From positions 159,120-223,119 of the forward strand of contig JANWZD010000004.1 in the NCBI GenBank assembly GCA_025054935.1: 64,000 nt of DNA, given 5' to 3'. Numbering within the stretch: position 1 is the first letter of the stretch; every line of letters starts with the position of its first letter. The notes beneath the pieces are model-generated. The model saw only the letters and a program-made list of their open reading frames with translations, searched no databases and was not told where the DNA came from. This document shows, in pieces, positions 58,501 to 64,000 of this stretch. Both the position numbers and the translations under genes were made by a program. The DNA is from Dehalococcoidia bacterium. GTDB taxonomy: Bacteria > Chloroflexota > Dehalococcoidia > SpSt-223.

Positions 58501-58998
58501 ATGGAGCCAAGACTCGCTTGCGGCCACGACCCGCTCGCAATCGCCGCCGTCGCCGACGGCGAGGCGAGCGCTGAAGAGCGCGCTCGCGTCGAGGAACGGC
58601 TGCTGACATGCCGTTCCTGCCTCAGGTATTGGGAACGGATGCGCTGGCTCAGAGAGGCATTCCTCCAAGCGGCGCCTCCTCCTTCAGTCAACTTGACGCC
58701 GCGGATTATGGCGGCGATCGAGCGCGAAGAACGCCGCCGTCTTCCGCTCCGTTTCGCCGTAGCCCTTGTCGCTGCCATTCTCATCGTCGTCGGCATGGCG
58801 ATGACGATCGCCCCTGCCGATAGCCTCGCGGAGTCGAGTGTGGTCGCTGACCCGCTCTGGCTCGACTTCGCCGGCGCGGTCACAGAGCCGCTTGCCGTGG
58901 CGGGAGAGCTCGACCGGGTTGTGGTGATGGGGCTGAGCGTCGCCGTTGCCGCTTCGGTCGTGCTCCTCAGCCGACTGGTCCGCGTGAGCGAGGGGTAG
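58501..58998 (+). CDS. Putative membrane anti-sigma factor (atypical zinc-binding N terminus)
   Basis: 165 residues. N-terminal helical part ADGEASAEERARVEERLLTC followed by RSCLRYWERM resembles the zinc anti-sigma (ZAS) fold H-x3-C-x2-C, but Arg replaces the His; an extra Cys/His pair lies at the very start (CGHDP). Two hydrophobic segments follow (FAVALVAAILIVVGMAMTIA and VVMGLSVAVAASVVLLSRLV). By position and topology it should sequester the ECF factor at the membrane. Metal binding is uncertain. Confidence 0.8.
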   Translation: MEPRLACGHDPLAIAAVADGEASAEERARVEERLLTCRSCLRYWERMRWLREAFLQAAPPPSVNLTPRIMAAIEREERRRLPLRFAVALVAAILIVVGMAMTIAPADSLAESSVVADPLWLDFAGAVTEPLAVAGELDRVVVMGLSVAVAASVVLLSRLVRVSEG

Positions 58999-59002
58999 GG
59001 CC

Positions 59003-59902
59003 GTGCGCGAAGAGCGGCGAGCCTACGGCGTCCGGTGGCGACGGCTAGGGCTGATTACGCTGCTGATTGCCGCGCTCAATGGCGGAGCGGGATGGCTGGC
59101 GACGGTCGATGCCCCCTTCGGATTGTCAGGACGCGACCTCATCGGCGTGGTCGTCAGTCTCCCCGAGCCGACGCCGCCGCCGGCTTCGAGCCCCGGGGGG
59201 ACCCCGGTTGCCGGCATGCCGCTCAGCCGCGAGGAGCGGGGTCGCGTCGAGCAGGGCGGAGTGCGCGGGATCGTCTTCTCCCCGGACGGTCGCACGGGGT
59301 GGCAGTTTCCGCGCCGGCCGCCGGAGAGCGCGCGTGCCCCCGGCGCGCCGCCGCAGTCGCCCCAGACGGTCGTTCGCCCGCTCGCGCTGCCGCGTGCAGG
59401 GCTGGATGGGGCGGCGCTCTATCTGGCCACAGTCGTTGCGATGGTCGGCGCAGGGTCTGTCGTTCTGCTTCTTGCTCCGGAGCGGGTCGCCCGGCTTAGC
59501 GGCATCGTCAGCGGAGGGGCAGCGCGCTTGGCGCGACTGCTCGCGATCGGGCTTGTCGCCTATGTTGGCGCAGCTGCGCTTGCCGTGCTGCTTGTTCTCA
59601 TCGTAACTGGCCTTCCGCTCGCGGCGGCGCTGGTCATTGCGCTCAGCGTGGCGACCATTCTCGGCGTGGCGGCGGTAGCAGTTTCGCTGGGGGGACAGCT
59701 GCTGGCGTGGGCGCGCGTGCGGCAGCGGCGCATCCTGACTGACTTTGTTGTCGGTATGCTGCTGCTCGTGCCGTTGGCGGCGGCGCCTCTTGCTGGGTGG
59801 CTTGTTGCGCTCGGCATCGGAGCGCTCGGTCTCGGCGCCGTCCTCATCTCGCGCTTTGGCGCGCACAATCCCTTCGCGGCTGATCTTGAGCGGGCGCTAT
59901 GA
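59003..59902 (+). CDS. Polytopic membrane protein of unknown function in the ECF operon
   Basis: 299 residues. One N-terminal helix (RLGLITLLIAALNGGAGWLA), a ~90-residue Pro-rich extracytoplasmic loop, then about five helices (for example LYLATVVAMVGAGSVVLLLA and LLAIGLVAYVGAAALAVLLV). No family recognised. GTG start. Tight spacing to neighbours places it in the ECF unit; it might be the sensor or transport partner. Confidence 0.72.
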   Translation: MREERRAYGVRWRRLGLITLLIAALNGGAGWLATVDAPFGLSGRDLIGVVVSLPEPTPPPASSPGGTPVAGMPLSREERGRVEQGGVRGIVFSPDGRTGWQFPRRPPESARAPGAPPQSPQTVVRPLALPRAGLDGAALYLATVVAMVGAGSVVLLLAPERVARLSGIVSGGAARLARLLAIGLVAYVGAAALAVLLVLIVTGLPLAAALVIALSVATILGVAAVAVSLGGQLLAWARVRQRRILTDFVVGMLLLVPLAAAPLAGWLVALGIGALGLGAVLISRFGAHNPFAADLERAL

Positions 59903-59926
59903 TGGGTGGCCGCCAAAGGGGGTAAC

Positions 59927-60679
59927 GTGAGCGACGAGCGACCCGTCATCCGCGTGCGCGACTTGGTCAAGACCTACAGGATGGGGGAATACACGGTGCA
60001 GGCGCTGCGGGGCGTCAGCTTCGATGTCTACCGCGGCGAACTGATGGCGATCATGGGGCCGTCAGGCTCCGGCAAGTCGACACTGATGAACATCCTCGGC
60101 TGCCTCGACCAGCCAACCTCGGGGAGCTATCAGCTCGATGGCGTCGAGATTGCCGACCTGACGGATGACGAGCTGGCCGAGATCCGGAACGCCAAAATCG
60201 GCTTCGTCTTTCAGACCTTCAATCTTCTCGCGCGCACCCCGGCGATCGCGCAGGTGGAACTCCCGCTGCTCTACGGTCGCTACGAGAATCGCCGGCAGCG
60301 CGCGTTCGCGGCGCTCGAAGCGGTCGGGCTCGCCGACCGCTGGCGCCACAAGCCGACGGAACTCTCGGGCGGGCAGCAGCAGCGCATCGCCATCGCCCGG
60401 GCGCTGGTCACGGAGCCAAGCATTATCCTCGCGGACGAGCCGACGGGGAACCTCGACACCAAGACGAGCGAAGAGATCATGGCGATCTTTCAGGCGCTCA
60501 ACCGCGAGCGCGGGATCACCATCATCTTCGTCACCCATGAGCCGGATATCGCGAAGCATACGCGGCGGATCCTCACGATTCGCGATGGCCTCATCGGCAG
60601 CGATGAGCCGGTCTACCATCCGATTGATGCCCGAGAGGTGCTGGCCAGTCTGACACCGGCGGTGGAGCGAGCGGGATGA
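59927..60679 (+). CDS. ABC transporter ATP-binding protein, MacB/LolD type
   Basis: 250 residues. Walker [22 protein letters not shown] loop [20 protein letters not shown], signature [15 protein letters not shown], Walker [16 protein letters not shown] loop FVTHEPDIA. The [13 protein letters not shown] and GNLDT segments are typical of MacB/LolD-like mechanotransmission ABC ATPases. GTG at 59927 is preceded by AAAGGGGGTAAC. Overlaps the permease by 4 nt. Confidence 0.95.
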   Translation: MSDERPVIRVRDLVKTYRMGEYTVQALRGVSFDVYRGELMAIMGPSGSGKSTLMNILGCLDQPTSGSYQLDGVEIADLTDDELAEIRNAKIGFVFQTFNLLARTPAIAQVELPLLYGRYENRRQRAFAALEAVGLADRWRHKPTELSGGQQQRIAIARALVTEPSIILADEPTGNLDTKTSEEIMAIFQALNRERGITIIFVTHEPDIAKHTRRILTIRDGLIGSDEPVYHPIDAREVLASLTPAVERAG

Positions 60680-61932
60680 ACCTAGTTGAGAGCGTTCGAA
60701 TCGCCTTCGCGGCGCTGGCGGCCAACAAGCTGCGCGCTGCGCTGACGATGCTCGGCATCATCATCGGCGTGGCCGCGGTGATCGCGCTGATGTCGATCGG
60801 GAAAGGCGTCCAAGCCACGGTGACGGCGCAGATCCAAGGGCTGGGGAGCAATCTGGTCTTTATTCGTCCTGGCGCGGCGCGCGATGGTCGGATTGTCTTC
60901 GGCGCCGGCACCCAGCAAACCCTCACCTACGAGGATGCGCAGGCGCTTGCCGAGCCGGGCATCCTGCCGCATGTCGTGGGGGTCGCGCCTGAGCTGAGCC
61001 AGCCAGCGCAGATCGTGACGCCGGGACGCAACTGGGCGACGCGAGTCGTAGGCACGACGCCGGACTATGAGTTTGTGCGCAACGCGCGTCCTGCGCTTGG
61101 TGAGTTCATCACGAAGAGTCATGTTGAGGCGCGGTCCTCCGTCGTGGTGCTCGGGGCGAATGTGGCAACGAACCTGTTTGGCGCTGAGTCGCCGATCGAT
61201 CAGACGGTGCGCATCGCCCTTCAGGGCAGGACCACCACCAACTTTCGGGTGATTGGGGTGCTGGAGCCGAAAGGATCGACCCCGCTTGGCAATCAGGATG
61301 ATCAAGTGATCATCCCGATCACAACGATGTATGCTCGCGTCTTCGCCAACCGCACCACCCGCGGTCAGCAGACGGTCAATTTGATCAATGTCGCGATTGA
61401 TGACCCGCGGAATATCGCGCCGACGGTTGCTACTATCGGCGAGATCTTGCGTCAGCGTCACCGCGTCGTCGAGGATGATTTCACCATCCAGAGCCAAGAG
61501 GATATGCTGTCGACGGCGCGGCAGGTGACCGATGTCCTCACGATCTTCCTCGGCAGTGTAGCCGGGATTTCGCTGCTGGTCGGCGGGATCGGCATTATGA
61601 ACATCATGCTGGTCTCGGTGACGGAGCGGACACGCGAGATCGGCATCCGTAAGGCGGTGGGAGCAAAACGCCGAGATATCCTCGCCCAGTTCCTTGTGGA
61701 GGCGGTTGTCGTCTCAGGGGTGGGAGGCCTCGTTGGGATCGTGCTCGGGATGGGGATCGGGCGGCTGCTGGAGAACCTGAACCTCGGGACGCAGCGGTTA
61801 GTCGCCCTCGTAACGCCAGATGCTATCCTGTTGGCGTTTAGCGTCTCGGTCGCGATTGGGCTGTTCTTCGGGATCTATCCGGCATCTCGCGCGGCGGCGC
61901 TCAATCCGATCGACGCGCTTCGCTACGAATGA
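60676..61932 (+). CDS. ABC transporter permease, MacB/FtsX family
   Basis: 418 residues. One N-terminal helix ([20 protein letters not shown]), a ~240-residue extracytoplasmic MacB_PCD domain, then three helices of the FtsX domain ([58 protein letters not shown]). Type VII ABC architecture: uses ATP in the cytosol to move its periplasmic domain. No membrane-fusion protein accompanies it, as in many monoderms. Confidence 0.94.
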   Translation: MNLVESVRIAFAALAANKLRAALTMLGIIIGVAAVIALMSIGKGVQATVTAQIQGLGSNLVFIRPGAARDGRIVFGAGTQQTLTYEDAQALAEPGILPHVVGVAPELSQPAQIVTPGRNWATRVVGTTPDYEFVRNARPALGEFITKSHVEARSSVVVLGANVATNLFGAESPIDQTVRIALQGRTTTNFRVIGVLEPKGSTPLGNQDDQVIIPITTMYARVFANRTTRGQQTVNLINVAIDDPRNIAPTVATIGEILRQRHRVVEDDFTIQSQEDMLSTARQVTDVLTIFLGSVAGISLLVGGIGIMNIMLVSVTERTREIGIRKAVGAKRRDILAQFLVEAVVVSGVGGLVGIVLGMGIGRLLENLNLGTQRLVALVTPDAILLAFSVSVAIGLFFGIYPASRAAALNPIDALRYE

Positions 61933-61959
61933 TCGAGAGCACGGCGCTGGGGAGGCGCG

Positions 61960-62142
61960 ATGCGCCTGCGGCGGCTTTTCATCCGGCTGCTTCTCGCTGG
62001 CGTGATTGCCGGGCTGCTCCTCATCGTGCCGTGGCCAGAGCTGCTGGCGCGGTTGCAAGTTCCCCTCGCCGTGACGGCGCTCGTCTGCGCGATGGGCAAG
62101 GCGCTCTACGACACCTTCTTCTATGACCACTATCAACCGTGA
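61960..62142 (+). CDS. Small two-helix membrane protein
   Basis: 60 residues. Basic start (MRLRRLFIRL), helix LLLAGVIAGLLLIVPW, a short turn, helix LQVPLAVTALVCAMGKALYD and an aromatic tail (FFYDHYQP). GGGGAGGCGCG precedes the ATG and it lies between the permease and the DUF5666-like gene with 27 and 9 nt, so it is most likely expressed. Unknown function; a small regulator of the transporter is possible. Confidence 0.72.
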   Translation: MRLRRLFIRLLLAGVIAGLLLIVPWPELLARLQVPLAVTALVCAMGKALYDTFFYDHYQP

Positions 62143-62151
62143 GGAGCGATC

Positions 62152-62661
62152 ATGCGCATCGGCTTTTTTCCGCTGCTGGTCTGCACGCTGATCGTCGGGG
62201 TCGGGGCGGGGGGCGCAGCGGCCTACGCGACGAGCGCGAACCGAGGGGCGCCGACGCCGGTAGTGGGGTCGGTGGCGCCCGCTTCCCAAGCCGACTCGCC
62301 GACCGAGAGCAGCGCGGCGGCGCAGCGGCAGCCCGGCTTTCCTGCCGGCGGTCAGGCTGCGCCCGGCACGGGGGCGCAGCAAGGAGTCGGCGCCGCTCGT
62401 CAGCCGGTGAGCGGCGATGCTGCGCAAGGAGCGAACCGCGCGCTGACGGGAGCGGTCACCCGGATTGAGGGCAACCAGATTGTCCTCACGACCCCGCAGG
62501 GGCAGACGACGGTGACCGTTGGAGAGGGGACGACGGTGCAGCGGAGCGTACCGGCTTCACTGGCTGACGTGAAGGCAGGAGAACGGGTGCTGGTGACAGC
62601 ACGACAGACGCCGGACGGGTCGCTGGCAGCGGTCGCGATCCAGATTGTGGGCGGCAACTAA
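62152..62661 (+). CDS. Secreted/anchored protein with DUF5666-like domain
   Basis: 169 residues. N-terminal signal or anchor helix (FFPLLVCTLIVGVGAGGAAA), a ~75-residue Ala/Gln/Pro-rich linker, and a C-terminal OB-like beta domain: GAVTRIEGNQIVLTTPQGQT ... VTVGEGTTVQRSVPASLADV ... GERVLVTARQTPDGSLAAVA. The same domain type recurs in the C-terminal half of the next protein. Ligand unknown. Confidence 0.8.
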   Translation: MRIGFFPLLVCTLIVGVGAGGAAAYATSANRGAPTPVVGSVAPASQADSPTESSAAAQRQPGFPAGGQAAPGTGAQQGVGAARQPVSGDAAQGANRALTGAVTRIEGNQIVLTTPQGQTTVTVGEGTTVQRSVPASLADVKAGERVLVTARQTPDGSLAAVAIQIVGGN

Positions 62662-62725
62662 AGTGGTGAAACCTCCTAGCCCTCTGCGCAGTATCACAGG
62701 TGAACGCACCACTGGAGGGAAGAAG

Positions 62726-63502
62726 GTGAAAAAGCACGTCGTTGCGCTTGGCAGTCTAGCGGCCGCCGGCGCCTTGGTGATAGGGCTCGTGGTCGGGACG
62801 GGGGTCGTTGCCGCCCAAACCCCGCCAACCCAGACCCCTGGCGCCCAGCAGCAGCAAACCCGCGGCTGGTTGGGCGTGGTGCTGAATGAGAGCAACAACC
62901 AAGTCACTGTCCGGTCGGTCGTGCCAGACAGCCCGGCAGCGCGCGCAGGCATCCAAGCGAATGACCGTATTGTCAGCATCAACGGCCAGAACGTGACGAC
63001 GATCGCCCAAGTGCAGAATATCCTCAATCCGCTGCAGCCGAACGCTCAGGTGCAGATCGTTCTTAACCGCAACAATGCCACTCAAACCGTGACTGTAACG
63101 CTCGGCACCGTGCCGGCCCGGGGCGCGCGGGGAGGCGGGCTGTTCGGGCTGCCGTTTGGGCCGCGAATCAACCTCCCGTTTGACAACTTCCGCGGCGGCA
63201 GCTTCGCCTATGTCGACGAACAAGGACGCACCCAGACCATCGTAACGACGATGGGCCGGGTGACCAGCGTCGATGCGGCGAACAACCGGGTGACGATCGA
63301 GAAGAACGGCGGCGGCAGCCAGACCTTCCGCGTCGACGCCAACACCCGCCTGCGCGGCACGCTCGCAGAGCTGCAGACCGGCACGCAGGTCGTCGTTACC
63401 GCTAATCAGTCGGCGCCGGACCTCGCGCTGAGCATCCATGCCGTAGGCGCGCGGGGCGGGCTTCGCGGCCCGAAAGGCCCGGCGCCGGGCGCCACGCGCT
63501 AG
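62726..63502 (+). CDS. Secreted PDZ-domain protein with C-terminal DUF5666-like domain
   Basis: 258 residues. Signal/anchor helix ([20 protein letters not shown]), a Gln/Thr/Pro linker, then a PDZ domain ([40 protein letters not shown]) and a DUF5666-like strand region ([40 protein letters not shown]). There is no protease domain, unlike HtrA or CtpA. Probably binds misfolded or peptide ligands outside the cell. GTG at 62726 with GGAGGGAAGAAG upstream. Last gene of the operon. Confidence 0.83.
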   Translation: MKKHVVALGSLAAAGALVIGLVVGTGVVAAQTPPTQTPGAQQQQTRGWLGVVLNESNNQVTVRSVVPDSPAARAGIQANDRIVSINGQNVTTIAQVQNILNPLQPNAQVQIVLNRNNATQTVTVTLGTVPARGARGGGLFGLPFGPRINLPFDNFRGGSFAYVDEQGRTQTIVTTMGRVTSVDAANNRVTIEKNGGGSQTFRVDANTRLRGTLAELQTGTQVVVTANQSAPDLALSIHAVGARGGLRGPKGPAPGATR

Positions 63503-63530
63503 ACCGTCTCTCCATCCCTGTTGCTGCGTC

Positions 63531-63564
63531 GCCCCACCCGCAAAGCGCGGGTGGGGCATTGTGT
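63531..63564 (+). terminator. Terminator-like hairpin after the PDZ gene
   Basis: Perfect 11-bp stem (63531-63541 with 63547-63557), loop AAAGC, followed by ATTGTGT, a weak U tract. Confidence 0.65.
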
Positions 63565-63640
63565 CGCTGGGGCCGGGCGCTATTGGCGTTCCGGCGCCGC
63601 TGCAGCATGCCCCCGCGAGTGGAGCGTCGGCCAGCGGCCG

Positions 63641-63673
63641 GTTCCGCCGAACGTCGAAGCGATACAATTCGAC
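63641..63673 (+). promoter_or_regulatory. recA promoter with two inverted repeats (SOS operator candidate)
   Basis: TACAAT -10 (63663-63668). GTTC-CGCC-GAAC (63641-63652) covers the -35 position and GTCGAA (63653-63658) with TTCGAC (63668-63673) flanks the -10. Either could be a LexA-type operator, but neither equals the GAAC-N4-GTTC box of Firmicutes. Confidence 0.45.
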
Positions 63674-63695
63674 GAGAAAGAAGAGGGGGGCAGCG

Positions 63696-64000
63696 ATGGT
63701 CGTGCAGGAAAAGACCTCAGACCGGGAGCGCGCGCTGGAGGAGGCGCTGAGGCAGATTAGGAAGGCGTACGGCGAAGGCGCCATCATGCGCCTTGGGGAG
63801 ATGCGTCCTGTCGGCGCCGAGGTCATCCCCACCGGCATCCTCTCCCTCGACCTCGCCTTGGGGGTCGGCGGCGTCCCCCGCGGGCGCATCATCGAAATCT
63901 TCGGACCCGAGAGCAGCGGCAAGACCACCCTCGCCGCCACCATCGTCGCCCAAGCCCAGAAGCGGGGCGGCACCGCCGCCTACATCGACGCCGAGCATGC
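63696..64000 (+). CDS. recA: RecA recombinase, N-terminal part (cut by window edge)
   Basis: First 101 codons. [20 protein letters not shown], then [20 protein letters not shown] and [20 protein letters not shown] (Walker A), and AAYIDAEHA at the edge are the RecA core. Strand exchange and SOS co-protease. AGAGGGGGGCAGCG precedes the ATG. Confidence 0.97.
   Translation, partial: MVVQEKTSDRERALEEALRQIRKAYGEGAIMRLGEMRPVGAEVIPTGILSLDLALGVGGVPRGRIIEIFGPESSGKTTLAATIVAQAQKRGGTAAYIDAEH

Noticed and set aside
1..64000. CRISPR arrays, tRNA, rRNA and insertion sequences
   Set aside because: No regularly spaced repeats, tRNA cloverleafs, rRNA cores, transposase genes or terminal inverted repeats were seen on reading the gaps; a tRNAscan/Infernal run would be decisive.

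Overview
The window is a strongly G+C-rich, densely packed bacterial chromosome segment with no rRNA, tRNA, CRISPR array, prophage or insertion sequence that I can see. The gene content points to a flagellated member of the Chloroflexota. Supporting items are large DUF2723/DUF2079-type polytopic proteins with extracytoplasmic beta-rich tails, a DUF5679 mini zinc ribbon, an MtrA-like/ThyA-like/DUF4346 fusion, DUF711 and DUF1015 proteins, and a separate FchA cyclohydrolase beside FolD. This assignment is an inference from content, not a measured phylogeny.

Layout. 1-6.3 kb (minus strand): the N-terminal part of a class A penicillin-binding protein, a methyltransferase, the MtrA/ThyA-like fusion and 2-oxoglutarate dehydrogenase E1 (sucA). 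6.6-10.2 kb (plus): three tandem paralogous SAM methyltransferases with their own promoters and terminators. 10.2-24.6 kb: D-aminoacylase-type amidohydrolase, PLP dehydratase, a TrkA/TrkA-N/UspA operon, DUF1015 protein, rnhB-yraN, a degenerate 2-oxoacid dehydrogenase E1 alpha/beta pair, and two large membrane proteins. 24.6-30 kb: the primary sigma factor, a histidine kinase, a tyrosine recombinase, DUF711 protein, Fur and DUF5679. 30-37.2 kb: a divergent flagellar locus, flgC-fliE-fliK-flgD-flgE on minus and a NarL-type regulator-flbD-motA-motB-fliL-fliN on plus. 37.3-48.6 kb: UbiA-type prenyltransferase, DUF2079 protein, TatA, DUF192, CheY-like regulator, S2P protease, HD protein, tyrA, gmk, rhodanese. 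48.6-57.9 kb: nadE, a membrane-anchored redox-disulfide protein, fchA-folD, acpS, NAD(P)HX repair enzyme, MBL hydrolase, metF, DUF2905, queA. 57.9-63.5 kb: an ECF sigma/anti-sigma/MacB-type ABC/DUF5666-like/PDZ operon. 63.7 kb to the end: the start of recA.

How the genes work together. Motility is concentrated in one divergent locus whose shared 366-nt control region carries DosR/NarL-type palindromes. One-carbon metabolism is grouped (fchA, folD, metF), and FolD has lost the lysine needed for cyclohydrolase activity, so FchA probably supplies that step. The 58-63.5 kb operon looks like a self-contained envelope-stress or export unit. Several genes begin 6-7 nt after a TANNNT-type element without a ribosome-binding site, suggesting leaderless transcripts. 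Several convergent gene pairs share a palindromic CTAG at their overlapping stop codons. The items most worth following up are the E1 alpha/beta pair lacking catalytic residues, the split FolD/FchA pair, the Cys-less ThyA-like fusion and the triplicated methyltransferases.
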